Source: Lutraria lutraria (lineage: Eukaryota; Mollusca; Bivalvia; Venerida; Mactridae). Taken from it: a DNA stretch of 64,000 nt. Within the stretch, counting starts at the first letter, position 1. The number at the start of each line of letters is the position of its first letter. The position numbers were made by a program, and so were the translations under genes. Positions 35,901-48,700 of the stretch are shown in pieces. The notes below the pieces were generated by a model, which had not been told where the DNA came from, did no database searches, and was given only the letters and a program-made list of their open reading frames with translations. The stretch spans positions 39,029,137-39,093,136 of the forward strand of contig OZ026833.1 in assembly GCA_964023205.1 (NCBI GenBank), given 5' to 3'.

Positions 35901-36279
35901 AAACACAAAGGAACATATCCGTTTATCTAGAGTATCACCATCACATCTGGCAACAAAATCATTCGAAGACCGTATATCCACTGGTGACAAAGACCCTGGG
36001 CCTGACAAGAAAGATTCTAAAAAATTTATCGTTAAGATTCAGTCTGGTGTTGAATATACGGTATATGATCCACATACCTATATGCGTTTGTATGACCGTT
36101 CGATGAAGTTGGACTTCGTGTTCCAAAACCCGGATATATATCATTTGGTGAATGAATGTGGAGTATTAACTCACACCATGGTTAGTGTGAAGAAGATTTT
36201 TTGTTGGGCCTCATTTAAGAATGCTGGAAAAATCATTTGCCTCCACACGGATAACTTACCACCATTTCAGGCCTGGTAG
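26884..36279 (+). CDS. HEPN / NB-ARC / TPR / beta-helix / MYND STAND protein (four coding exons)
   Basis: Exons 26884-26989, 27256-27692, 29961-30129 and 32108-36279 join in phase to 1627 residues. In-frame TGA and TAA just upstream of the first ATG (TAA at 26869) support the start. Residues 1-237 form a DZIP3-type HEPN domain with RNPWAH (187-192), the R-x4-H RNase motif. A coiled coil spans about 287-370. NB-ARC: Walker A GLGGTGKTS at 416-424, Walker B LLVIDNLD at 489-496, GHVIITSRR at 518-526, GLPLAL at 579-584, and VHRLVQ near 718. The TPR block is about 891-972, beta-helix repeats about 1037-1386, and MYND cysteines/histidine 1448-1485. Family knowledge says STAND proteins oligomerise on sensing a ligand and HEPN domains cleave RNA; an immune role is inferred. 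A 5' non-coding exon is likely, because an acceptor (ATCATTAG) precedes 26838. Confidence 0.85.
27060..27195 (+). repeat. Short tandem repeat, about 33-bp unit
   Basis: AGATCTAAATGATAATATT-like units repeated about four times in intron 1 of the STAND gene. Confidence 0.6.
27256..27692 (+). CDS. STAND gene coding exon 2 (HEPN, first part)
   Basis: Follows TTTACTTTCAG and ends GAAAAG before GTAATT. Encodes residues 36-181: the amphipathic helices of the DZIP3-like HEPN fold, including ALLGIIINIDIFPPLVKQVA just before the exon end. Confidence 0.8.
27727..28629 (+). mobile_element. Helitron-like element C in STAND intron 2
   Basis: Starts AGCTCACATG with hairpin partner GGGTGAGCT, has three to four units of about 165 bases carrying CTTGTCTGAAAGCACAA, and ends CAGGGTCACTTGGCCCTCTTG. 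Same family as elements A and B, same strand as the host gene. Confidence 0.65.
28622..29630. repeat. 48-bp minisatellite, about 21 copies
   Basis: The unit consists of the 3' terminus of the Helitron-like element (GGTCACTTGGCCCTCTTG) plus about 30 flanking bases (TTTAAAGTCGTATCAACAG). Copies differ by only a few substitutions. Since 48 is a multiple of three and the unit lacks stops, both strands are open for over 330 codons; these frames are by-products of the repeat and not genes. Confidence 0.9.
29961..30129 (+). CDS. STAND gene coding exon 3 (HEPN catalytic motif)
   Basis: Follows TTCCGTTTAG and ends AAATG before GTAAGT. Encodes residues 182-237, starting MRNDIRNPWAH, so the whole R-x4-H motif lies on this 169-base exon, followed by the conserved aromatic segment (NFPEWD, CFQRMFHIV) of DZIP3-type HEPN domains. 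Confidence 0.85.
30190..30315 (-). mobile_element. SINE-like repeat in STAND intron 3
   Basis: Reads on the minus strand with a tRNA-like start (GGAGCAGTGGTGTAAGGG) and a body TACTGGTCAGAATCC...GCAGTCATCG shared with 49575-49635. Confidence 0.5.
30380..30747 (-). repeat. Fragment of the 146-bp tandem repeat family, reversed
   Basis: Two to three degenerate units (TTTGACCCAAGGTTCAAAC, AACATTCTGACAAGG) are the complement of the family at 12.5 and 23.6 kb. Confidence 0.6.
30748..31160. mobile_element. Nested foldback element in STAND intron 3
   Basis: Arms 30748-30848 and 31060-31160 (101 bases each) are inverted repeats with roughly 85-90% identity by eye, ending in GTTCGAAC palindromes. Inside, 30855-30877 and 30955-30977 form a second, nearly perfect inverted pair (GGTCCCGGCTTTCCTT). 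No coding sequence. Confidence 0.8.
31250..31810 (+). repeat. Tandem repeat of about 165 bp, three to four units
   Basis: Each unit has ATAACTCTGTCATGCATGAT, TGTTCATCATA, TGTGTCGCTTGCTCAAAGGTC and TATATGTATATG. A common bivalve repeat type. It lies in STAND intron 3. Confidence 0.75.
32108..36279 (+). CDS. STAND gene coding exon 4 (NB-ARC to C-terminus)
   Basis: One 4.2-kb exon follows TTTTGATTCTAG and encodes residues 238-1627. It carries the coiled coil, NB-ARC, winged-helix/helical region, TPR, beta-helix and MYND finger. The MYND finger has the spacing C-x2-C-x8-C-x2-C-x5-C-x3-C-x7-H-x3-C. The open frame extends 5' to 32062 and would begin with a hydrophobic stretch, but that part is the pyrimidine tract of the acceptor. 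A stop at 36277-36279 follows PPFQAW. Confidence 0.9.
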
Positions 36280-37081
36280 CTTAGGTGATAAAGTATATAT
36301 TACACATGAATGACTCCTCAGAGGCTATCCGCAGCCTTTTGGTGTTATTCAATGAAGATAAATATAACAAGCTTTGACATATGGATCAGTTTGAAGGATT
36401 TCAGAAAATGCAGAGGATGTCTAGAAAATATGGATGGATTTATGTACATTTATATTGATAGTCAGAGCGTACACGATCGAATTCTGTGAGAATAACGTAG
36501 ATGTTATAAAGAACATTATATACATAGTTTTCTAGAAAAGAATATATCTAAAAGTCATGAACACGTGATATGAAGTTAATTCCGGTGGCACAACTAGAAT
36601 GTGAAGTAGACAGGCGTAGTGAGACTTTTAAGGACGAGAGCGCCGACAATTATTTTTGGTATTGACTTGATTAATTATAATGTGTCATAATTGACATATG
36701 AATAAACATTGATCAAATAATAACCCCCTTTTAGCATAACGTATGATTGAGTATGAACTGTGTCATGTTTGTTACATTGTTGTTTAATTATCAATGGTTT
36801 GCGAGGGCTACTACATAAGGAGGCCTTAATTATTATATACATGTTTGCAACTGTGAACACCAATGATGCCGAATTACAATGGAGTATCAATGATTATTAC
36901 ATTTTGTGATGAACATAATAAGATTCTGTTTTATTAAACTTTTCTGTACATGTAACTAATAGTTGCATTGATATACATAGTTATGTGTGAACATACAGTT
37001 ATGCCATATTCTGTACCTCAATGAATGTTTGTGTTATGTACATGTATAACTGGGCAAGAGTGTATACTTATTTTGAATAAA
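36280..37081 (+). other. Probable 3' UTR of the STAND gene
   Basis: No ORF. An AATAAA at 37076-37081 is the best poly(A) signal; an earlier one lies near 36700. Confidence 0.55.
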
Positions 37082-38244
37082 AGAAATATTTGTTTTGCAA
37101 TAGGAAAAAAATCTTAGTAGTTGTTTAAATACCTAGTATTATCTGAGTGTGCTTTGACTTCAGTGTCCGTAACCAAACACAATTAAATAATCTTAAGGCC
37201 TTGACCTTCACATTTAACAACCTCAGAATTTCAAAAGAGACCTAGATTGCATGAATCCTCTAACGAATGGCAATGAATTATCTGGGCAACATGTTTAAAA
37301 CCAATTGAACTCTAATTTTGACCTTGACCTTCGAGATGTGGAGACTGTTGTTGCACATACATTGTACCATTATATATATTTTTTGGCATTTGACTTCAGG
37401 GTGTAACATTGCCTTTTAGCTACGTACATGATTCCTGCGCTCAAAACACAAGATACATAATAGCAAACATGTGTAAGTTGTTTTAAATGCCCCATTCACG
37501 GACTAAGTTAGGGTCTACACAAATAGACAATATCAATATTTATCATGATTCTGAGACAATGGAAACCAGTGTTAGCGGCAACCTCTGAATACAGGCCAAT
37601 CAGTGAATAAATACCCTTCTTGTAGAAACTTAATACAAAATGACGTCAATTTTGTCTTTCCAAGGGGTGCCCTTCATCATAGGTTTGACTGTATGTGTGC
37701 AATAAACCTCTCGTAAGCAACACACTGGGGGTAGCAAAATATGTTGTTGAGAAGTTATTGCTGTAGAGCAGTTAAATAAATATTTATATAGTGCAGTGGG
37801 AAATATCATGCTGTTGAAGGGAGGTTGTTGCTTAAGAGGGCATGCTCTGGAGAGGTACTGTATATGATTTTGAGGCGACATTATACTTTATGATTATTCT
37901 TCAATTCAGTTTAAAATTCTGCTTCTCACTTTTGAAATTGAATCCAAGTCTATGAAAGGTTAAGAACTACAGATTTTCTGAAGCAACCTTGATACGGTAC
38001 ACTAGATCAATTAATGCAACAAGACAGTCAAATACATGTGCAAGTGTGTATGAACTACATGTTTGGTGAGCAAGTATAGTTGATAAATGCAGGAAGTTAA
38101 TCGAGAATTATTCAAATAAGATTGTTTAACAATATGACATTAACATGCATTATCTCCATTTCCACACACAGTCTATGAAATTATGGTTTGACATGTGGTT
38201 ACAGGGAATGGAAATTTTAGCTGCTTTTTCCATGATTTGTTAAT
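37082..38244. other. Intergenic region between convergent genes
   Basis: Nothing recognised. The STAND gene and the TAF1C-like gene are transcribed toward each other across it. Confidence 0.5.
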
Positions 38245-38249
38245 GAAAA

Positions 38250-38432
38250 TTTGGTAGTCCGTATGAAAAATTGGTTGTTCGAGACAACAGGACAATTTTG
38301 TAGTCCGAATGAAGAATTGGTTGTTCGAGACAACAGGACAATTTGGTAGTCCGAATGAAAAATTGGTTGTTCGAGACAACAGGACAATTTGGTAGTCCGA
38401 ATGAAGAATTGGTTGTTCGAGACAACAGGCCA
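38250..38432 (+). repeat. 46-bp tandem repeat, about four copies
   Basis: TTGGTTGTTC starts at 38271, 38317, 38363 and 38409. A single diverged unit is found in the duplicated segment near 640-690. Confidence 0.85.
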
Positions 38433-38915
38433 ATCGCTGATTTCGCAGACTGCAATCATTAGTACCATCTCCACAAAGCTCTCTCTGCCACTTTCTCAAG
38501 AATGTGTGTTAGATTTTATCTCATGTAACTTCTCAGTAAATAATAGACAACCACTTGTCTACACATACTGGCTAAATGATCCACATTTTTTATTAGAAAG
38601 CGATACATATTAAATTTTGTTGTTTTAAATGCAGAAATATACAGTAAATTATTGTGACTAAGATTCCACTGAAAGCCATTGTAACTCATTTATCAATGTA
38701 TAGTATCAATCTGATAGTACCGTAGCAGGTATATATACTGATAATCAACATAAAACCCAATACAAACAAGTCAAATATTTATAATCAAATATAATAGGAT
38801 CCTTATAAAATGAAAGGAAAACAACAATAATTTTGCACTGTGATGTAATTATGGTACAATTATCTAGTTTATAGATAAACAAATCTAATTGGATCTCTGT
38901 GATGAGAGACCAAGG

Positions 38916-39773
38916 TTAAAATCCTGATTTATAAAGTTTCCTCTTTACTGTACTTCTCTGTGATTTAGGAATTGCATTCTGGGATGCAGTACCGCCCTTT
39001 GTAATAATTGGACTTAATAACTTCTCCTCTCCAGTATTAACTTTGCTTTTGGCTCCATGAGTAATTAAGTTGGACGGTTTCAAGCAAGGTAAATCAGTCA
39101 CAGATAATACTGAACTGTTATCACTGGAAACTTTATCAGTCATTTGATCACTTTGTTCCTGTGAATCAAACAAACTTTCAGAACCTTGATTTACTGACTC
39201 TTTGTCAGTCACACTTGCTTTTGACCCACCACTTCTTCTCTTAGACTTTTTTACACTAGAAGGAACTTTAAAAGAACTGAACACCTCTTTGGTTGTGGAC
39301 CTTTTTCTGTTTTTGTTCTGTGGTATATTCTCTTGAGAGTTTTTTATTTTCTTGGCGGATGAAGACTTCTGAGAAGAAAACATGCCTTTGTTAGAAGAGT
39401 TTCCATCACCAAAAACATTGGAATCAAAAGTTGAAACTGATCCTAACACATCAGATTCAAAAGATTGCGATTTCAGAGTTGCAACATCAAATTGATTACT
39501 TAGTTCACTTATGTCATCATCAAAAACATCTGTGGTTGCACATCCCTTATTTCCAGGTAAGGTTTGAATATCATCAACAGTTACTTGACCAGTGTTTATT
39601 TCAGATAGCCGTTCTGCTGTTGGGCCGTGTACTTCTGAACTGCTTCCCCCATCAACACCAGTCTGTTGTGAATACTTACCCATAATTCTATTTAACACAT
39701 GTGCTTCTGCCATATCATCAACATTTGACATTTTGTTCTTAAATTTTTTTCTCTTGAATTTCACTTCATCATT
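38916..39773 (-). CDS. TAF1C: TAF1C-like last coding exon
   Basis: Follows TTTTTACTAG. Encodes residues 682-966: disordered, Ser/Lys/Asp-rich, with several basic patches (KRKKFKNK, KKSKRR) likely serving nuclear or nucleolar localisation, ending KRKLYKSGF. No globular domain is visible. Confidence 0.8.
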   Translation of the reverse strand, partial: NDEVKFKRKKFKNKMSNVDDMAEAHVLNRIMGKYSQQTGVDGGSSSEVHGPTAERLSEINTGQVTVDDIQTLPGNKGCATTDVFDDDISELSNQFDVATLKSQSFESDVLGSVSTFDSNVFGDGNSSNKGMFSSQKSSSAKKIKNSQENIPQNKNRKRSTTKEVFSSFKVPSSVKKSKRRSGGSKASVTDKESVNQGSESLFDSQEQSDQMTDKVSSDNSSVLSVTDLPCLKPSNLITHGAKSKVNTGEEKLLSPIITKGGTASQNAIPKSQRSTVKRKLYKSGF

Positions 39774-42700
39774 CTAGTAAAAATTAAAGAAGTATGATCA
39801 TTAGTATTTGTCGAAAAGGAAGCATATTAATTTAATCAGAATGAACATCTTAAAGGAAAGGTTCCTATAGTCTTGAACACTATAAAAATCTGAGGTACAA
39901 ATGTACAGTCTTCTGTAAGCAGACATCACATGAAGTTGATTTTTAGCATGATCAAGTTGTTCTTAGCTAACATCACAACAACATTCTTACCCTTATCAGA
40001 AATTTCACACTACCTTCATTGGTAACACCACTATAACTCACCTTACCACAAAATCTACACACACAGGTAATACTACACTATCTTCATTGGTAAAGCCACC
40101 ATATCTCACCTTACCACAAAATCTACACACACAGGTAATACTACACTACCTTCATTGGTAAATCCACCATATCTCACCTTACCATAAAATCTACACACAC
40201 ACAGGTAATAATACACTGCCTTCATTGATAACAACACCATAACTGACCCTACCACAAAATCTACACACACAGGTAATACTACACTGCCTTCATTGGTAAC
40301 ACCATCATAACTCACCTTACAACAAAATATACACACACATGTAATAATATACTATCTTCATTGGTAACACCACCATAACTCACCTACCACAAAATCTACA
40401 CATACAGATAATACTACACTGCCTTCATTGGTAACACCACCATAATTCACCTACCACAAAATATACACACACAGGTAATACTACACTGCCTTCATTGGTA
40501 ACACCACCATAATTCACCTACCACAAAATACACACACACAGGTAATACTACACTGCCTTCATTGGTAACACCACCATAATTCACCTACCACAAAATACAC
40601 ACACACAGGTTATACTACACTACCTTCATTGGTAACATCACCATAACTCACCTTACCACAAAATCTACACACACAGGTTATACTACACTACCTTCATTGG
40701 TAACACCACCATAACTCACCTTACCACAAAATCTACACACACAGGTAATACTACACTGCCTTCATTGGTAACACCACCATAATTCACCCACCACAAAATC
40801 TACACATACAGGTAATACTACACTGCCTTCATTGGTAACACCACCATAACTCACCTACCACAAAATATACACACACAGGTAATACTACACTGCCTTCATT
40901 GGTAACACCACCATAATTCACCCACCATAAAATATACACACACAGGTAATACTACACTACCTTCATTGGTAACACCACCATAACTCACCACAAAATATAC
41001 ACACACAGGTAATACTACACTGCCTTCATTGGTAACACCACCATAATTCACCCACCACAAAATATACACACACAGGTAATACTACACTGCCTTCATTGGT
41101 AACACCACCATAATTCACCTACCACAAAATATACACACACAGGTAATACTACACTACCTTCATTGGTAACACCACCATAATTCACCTACCACAAAATATA
41201 CACACAGGTAATACTACACTACCTTCATTGGTAACACCACCATAATTCACCTACCACAAAATATACACACACAGGTAATACTACACTGCCTTCATTGGTA
41301 ACACCACCATAATTCACCTACCACAAAATATACACACACAGGTTATACTACACTACCTTCATTGGTAACACCACCATAACTCACCTTACCACAATATCTA
41401 CACACACAGGTAATACTACACTGCCTTCATTGGTAACACCACCATAATTCACCCTACCACAAAATCTACACACACAGGTAATACCACAATACCTTCACTG
41501 GGAAAATCTTAATAACCCACCTACCCACAAAATCTACACACACAGGTAATACCACAATACCTTCACTGGTAAAATCTTAATAACCCACCTAACCACAAAA
41601 TATACACAGGAATCATTGCAATATTTCACACTTCCACAAAACCTAAATAAAACACAAAAATATTTCAGTATTTCTCAAAGTAAAGCAGGAAACATCACTT
41701 AATACATAGTTATCAATTTGACCCACACTAGCGACCCTATTAGAACATTATTGGTTTATTTTAACAATGTTTTTTAGAACATACCCATTCTTCCATGATG
41801 CTGTCATAGTGAGCCCTTAAATCCCCGTTCCAGTGACAACATATAAGCTTCGATAAAGCAGTCCCCTTAGGCAGCTGGTCCACAGGTAATAAGTTGTTAC
41901 TGAAGATGATTTCATCGAAGTTTGGCGTTATTGAGTCCTGAAGATATAAAACATAACTTCATTCAATTAAATTGTTAGGAAAAATTGTCAGAGATAGACC
42001 AGTATGGCATACAAAGCAATTCTAAAATAAAATATCAGTTAAAACATTACCAGAAGTCTTTTTAATCTACTGGAAGATAGCACAAAAATGTATGCCATAA
42101 GTTCCAGCAGCAGACTGTTCATTACAATATTACAGTCCATCATATTTCTGAATACCAATTAAGCAAATCTAATAACATAATCATGTGTGTATGGTTTTAC
42201 ATATCAAACCCCAAATTGGGTCCAAAAATTGGGTGTCTTTAACGTGAATGAAGAACTCATTTATATTTTTACCATGTCAGACTCAGAATGGACAAAATTG
42301 GCTGATATTAAATTTGAATACAAGAGATGACTATTGACATGTGGACAGCAGGCAGTTTATCTTACCATAGCTTCAAGTTTTCAACTATTACACCAGCATT
42401 AATCTATTTTCAGTGATATTTTACAGTGAACTTTATGAGTTCAAACCAAAAATCTCTTTATGCAGTTCTGTAATCAAGTATCAAGAACTTACTTTATCAG
42501 CACTCTGCATTAGTCCACGACCATCCCTTACCCGTGTCATACAAGTAGCACAAGAATCTGAAGCAACATCTGGATTAACATCACCAGGCATGTGTTGTAA
42601 TTCTGGCTGACAAACACAGCATGATTTATGTGGTTGTCTGTAAAACAGGACACCTGAAACATATACAGTAATCTCCTATTATTACTGACTGGAAACAAAG

Positions 42701-45700
42701 AAACAGTCACAGTATTGAAGCGTCCTCATCATTAACTAAGATACAGAGAAATATACCAGTATAACACAAATCTGGAAATAGGAAGTTGAGATCATAATGT
42801 GAGGTTTATTGCTTTAAATATGGATATATTTTGAACAAATTATGTGTTTGGATTAGAAATTTATTCTATATTATTTGCCACATGAACGGTCGATAAATTT
42901 TTTAATTTGGCTATGCACTTCTGATAGACATGAATATCAAGATCTGAGATGTTTTAGATAAGAGAAGTGTACTGGTTGGGGAGTAGAAACCATGATTTTT
43001 TTCAATATTTCTGCTGGACTTCTATTTGTGTAAGAAATCATTTGAAAATTGTTTATCACATTATAAAAATAAGCTCCTGTGTAAGATGATGTAAATATTT
43101 CATTATGACGTCATACAGTTTGTCCATATGAGAGGCACCTAAGTGGTAATGAATTAGCATTTTAACTCAAAACGCATTAATTATTTTAGCAATCTTCATA
43201 TTTTAAAACGTCCACATCATTTTACATTCTAAATCATGATTAATGAAAATCATTATTAAATAAATTTTATGTTATAGGTTTTAAATAAAGAGTAGATAAA
43301 ATGCCATCATGTTGTTTGAAAAGAGTTTAATTTAATAAACAAAGAGTGGGTCATGATTTTTTAAAACAACAACACCAAATTGGGATTTTAACTTTCATAA
43401 ATCCACAAAAATTTTCATGGCCAAATATTGTACAATGTATAGTAATGTATCGATGAACACAAATGAAACATAATCAAACAAACATTCAATATATTTGGAG
43501 GCATCTGCCATCAGGGATAAACACATTGTTTAAATTTAATTAAGGATAAACTAATACCCCATTTGTCCATGTGAACATCTCTGGGCATCATTTGTTTTTG
43601 AAGTTCCTGTTTAGTCACTGTAACCCATGAATCGATCCAAGATTTAGCCGTTTCTATAGCAACATTCTTCAGTTGTAGATCAGTTGACATCAGTCCAGCA
43701 CTAAATGTGATATCTTGTGGAGAATCACTGGGCAAGAACACTTGGTGAAATAAATCACCATGGCAAGTAAGCTGTAAAACAGAGATGATACATGTACATA
43801 AAAAGGCCGACTTTCCTCAAATACAAGAATAAAACCTGATCCACATTACTCATTTATTTTAGCTATCTATTTTATTGTACATCAAGATGAAAACATAGAC
43901 AACAAGATATAACAATTATATTTATGAGGTAAGTTAAAATAAATGATTTTAATGAACAGTGTCTACAAGTACCTAATTTCATACGACATCTATTTATTGT
44001 ACCTATGCTAGTAAGTGCCCCTCCCCAAATAAACAAAACATAAAAAATTAAATTTTCACATAAATGAATGAAATCCTTAAATTCATAAAGTCATGTCCAT
44101 GGCATTTTAAATGAATCTTACTGTTTTACCAAAGGATCTGAAACTTGTGGCTACACATTCACATAGCTTGATAAATATGACAAGGCTTTTTTGGTAAAGG
44201 GGAGTAGCAGGGTGCTGGCAAAAGGGTGGTCAAATACACACATGGAAAATTTGGGGAATACTCACAAGGCAAATAGAGGTAACTTTTTTTTTTGAAATAT
44301 ACCTAATTTTCAGAGGAGAAGACACTGCCTATTAAAGCCACTTTCATAGGAAAAACCCCTGATGACTATTTCAAATTTGATATAAACAGAATAAGTTACT
44401 GACACATAACCATTTTATGAATGCAAAAAGCAAAAAAAAAATTACTTGTATCACAGCATGTCCTTTACTCAATGGCATACATGCCATCCCGGCTAATGAC
44501 ATACCAAGTCGTTCTTGTAAAATATCCTTGTTTGGGCAATTCTCGACAAATTGCGGCCACAAACACATATCTCTGAAAAAACATACAAAGTAAATAGTTT
44601 TACTATATATTATATACAAGTCACTGTTCACCAGTAGTATATCACACAACAGGTATAACAACGTAGGAAGACCCAAGGGGTAGAACTACTAACCTTCCAT
44701 AGGCCAGATAGATGGCTTTTTCATAATCCTGTCCCAGCAATCGTAACTACTCTGCCATTTCCGTAACTGAGAAATACGCATCGTACATAAGTGTAGGGTT
44801 ACAAATTTTGGGTATTTAGTTTCCGGACACTACTTTTTCAATATAAGGTAATGATTTTATTTTCTCAAAATTTCAGACTTTCAAAAGAGTTTATCAATCG
44901 CGATTAATAAAATGGGTATCTAGTTCCCATAGAAAGAGAAACAGGTCGTTTCCATCGCTTGAATCCCAGGGTCAGTCATGGCAGAAAGTAGCCTTGAACT
45001 ACTACAACAAAATGACGGCCTGCCTATTATGTCCGAGGCACTTTCTTTAGGCAAACGCCAAGGAGTTTCGATTGTTGTTCCAGGTGGTATTCAAACTCAC
45101 GGCATTGAAAGACTGGAGATTACTAGTCTGAGACCATAACCACTTGACCAAGGAGGCCCTGTTAATTATGTTGATATAATGATGGCATAGCTTACTTAAT
45201 TCAATAATAGAATATCTCTATAGTGGGGTCATCTGTGGTACAGCGATCACTACCCCCTCACCAATGTAAGTTTGAACCAAGTGTGGGACCAAAGTCACAT
45301 GTAATGCAGCTGTCCAGCTAAATTTACTGAAGGTCGACAGTTCTATCCAGGTGTATACTTTGGGTCTTCCTCCATCATAGAAGCAGGAAAAGTCCCCAAA
45401 TAACTCTAGGTATGGGTTTGACGTTAAATCCCACCGAAAAAAAATTCTATTACATGACTATTTAAACAGTTATATACAAGTGTTTCAGTAAATAAAGTTA
45501 GACTAATTATTAAATCCTTAATTTTACTTTTTATTGTATTTATTATCAAATAATGGAGTTTTCAGATAACGAAATGTACAACTTATACATACTCCACTTT
45601 AGCTGATCTATGGGGCCAGGACACGGCTGTTGGTGGATGGGAACCAGACACAGTAAATCGAAAACCATGAACATCAGTAGGAAACTGGCTTGAGAGGTAT

Positions 45701-48700
45701 ATGAAGTTATCATTGTGTGATGTCTCATGTTGAACAGAGCTCATGTATTGAGGAGGGGATGATAACATGTGCTCCCATTTCAAAACCTTAAAAAAAAGGA
45801 AAAGAATAGAATCAATTTTACCTATAAATACATACAATAAAACCTTGATTATCAGAAATCGACAGGACCGAAAATTATTTTGGATAATCCATGGTTTCAG
45901 ATAACAAGAATCGATACTAGTAATCAAGGTTTACATAGAAATATACAGGGGGAAATTGGGACCAAAAATTCATTTCTGATAACACCAAGTGTTCGCATAA
46001 AGAAGTTCGTTTGTGGAAGTTTCACTGTATAATGTATTCATGCATCTTATGGTACATTAAAAGTTTATAGTACAGTAATAAGTCAAATTACCATACAGTG
46101 TGTCAATGTGAAAGATTATCAACAATTTACCAGTATAAAACTTTACACCAAAATGTTGGAGCAGGTTTAAGAAGTATTTCTGAATAACAGTCAAAAGTGC
46201 ATAAAAGCCACTATTCTCTATCAGGTGGCTTAAGTTCTAATGTTTAGTATTTAGTATTGTAACATAAAAATGGAAATGATCAAGCATATGAACTCATGTG
46301 ACTGATCAAACTTGTCTTAACATCCAAGAAGTAACTTCCCAAGAACTGTACTACATGAATACAACTTGTGAGACCTTAATATATTCTTCATTTAACAAAA
46401 CAGTGTCTTCAGGGTGATATCTGTCTTATATAGCAACTATATGAAGTAGGATGTTTGCCATGTTTAAGATCCCTCTCTGAAGATACTCACTGGATATTTT
46501 GTGTATCTCTCATCCAGTATCATAAGGTTATAATCTGTAGACATCAGGTGATAGAATGATGATGTTGGAAGTCGACCACAGTGCCGTATACGTTCTCTTG
46601 CGTGAAGGAACTTGCTTGGCAGAGCAAAAAGGTCATGACCTTCAGAATTAGGTACCTGTGAACAGTCAAAAAATGTTTTATCGCGTAATTAATAAATGGA
46701 CTTATAAATAACAAAACTAGACAGGTGCCCATATAAATTACTCTTTCATTTTTTTATCGGTTGTAATCTGAAAAGGCATCCCTGAATAATTGGAAGATGG
46801 AGCCGAGAACACAACCTTCTGATCGAAAGTTACACCAGACCACCAATCCACCCCATCTTTTTGAAATTCATAATTTCATAACACTAAACACATATTAGCC
46901 ACTCCTAGGCAGTATGATTTTCATCAATTGAATAAAAGAAGATTCTGAAAACAACAGCTCACTATTACTGTAAATATTTTTCTATGAGTTGAAGTGACGG
47001 CCAGAAAAAGTGTGTTAATAGTTTCCCAAACTTTTATCCTTGAACCCAAAAGAATCAAATGGGAACAACCAAAATATGAAATATTATTGAACAAATCGTA
47101 TCTTGTATTCTCACAAAAAGTATGGTAAAAAATGCACACCTGCTAGCATGCAGTTTTTGCATCTTATGTAGAATGAAATCTCTCTAATTTAAAGAAACTG
47201 AAAGTTTAAAGCCCCATGAGCTTTTTGCAATAAAAAATATATTTCAAAAACAAACATTTGCTGATATTATCCCAAGATAATTATTACCAACAAAGCAAGC
47301 CATTTTTCTTCTAAAAACACTCATTTCGCTGTATTTTGCTTAAAATTGTAAACTTGAAATAAATAGAGCGCGTGACGTCACTTCATGCCATGAGCATAAT
47401 ATGACTGCAGGAAAACACAGCTGTTCTATAAATAGTATATTTTTAAATGATATTGAAAAAAATGCGATAGTGTTTTTGGAAACATTTTTTCTTGCTATAA
47501 AGTATGCACGGGAGGAAAACACACATGGTTCCTCTGTTATAGAATAAACAGAAACTGTTAGGACCGATAATTGCATATGCTAATGGGACTTTAATTTTAC
47601 ACAAAAACATACCAATTCCTTAATAATAGTATAAGTAAAATTTGGACAAGCACAATAGAAAATTTGTCCAGATTAAGGAGATAACAGAATGTATTACACT
47701 TACTCTGAGATCCAACAATTGTAGAAGGGATTGGTCAGCATATAGTAATTGTCTAGGATGACTACCATACTGGATGTGTCGCCAAGGGTCTGAGACTTCA
47801 AATCTTGGTAACAATGGTCCAGCAACTTGATCTAATTTACCGTCAGACAACAGGTAACAATGTCCACCCTCATCTATCACTGAACATTCACCAGGAATAT
47901 ATGGACTACAATGATTTCAATTGAATTAAGATATGCTATGTAATACAATAATTCTAATCAAATAAAGATAAGCTACGGAATACAATAATTCTAATTGAAT
48001 TATAATAAGCTATGGAATGCAATAATTTTATTTGAATTATAATAAGCTATGGAATACAATAATTTTAATTGAATTATAATAAGATATGGAATGCAATAAT
48101 TTTATTTGAATTATAATAAGCTATGGAATACAATAATTTTAATTGAATTATAATAAGATATGGAATGCTATAATTTTAATTGAATTATAATAAGCTATGG
48201 AATACAATAATTCTAATTGAATTATAATAAGATATGGAATGCATAATTTTTAATTAAATTATAATAAGCAATGGAATACAATAATTTTAACTGAATTATA
48301 ATAAGCCATGGAATACAATAATTTTAATTGAATTATAACAAACTACATTCATTAAAGTAAAAATATGTACAAATCATCTAATGATTTTATACTAAATGCA
48401 ACAAAATGCAGGCCAGTTATAGATCATTATGTGATGCTATTTCAACACACATATCACATATGAAATTAAGTTATTCAATTATCATCCACAAATCAAGTTG
48501 ATTTTGTTTCAAGATGTTTGCTATATGATACATCATCAGTAATCTATAGAAATAAAAATGTAGAAATATAGAAAGTTGATTTTGTTTCACGATGTTTGCT
48601 ATATGATATCATCAGTAATTTATAGAAATATGATATCATCAGTAATGTATAGAAATATGTAAAGAAATTAGGATTACTGGACTGTGCCTCTGTGTACACA

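Noticed and set aside
40106..40336. Minus-strand ORF with repeated CVDFVV-like peptides
   Set aside because: Lies wholly inside the 67-70-bp minisatellite; the frame shifts with unit length.
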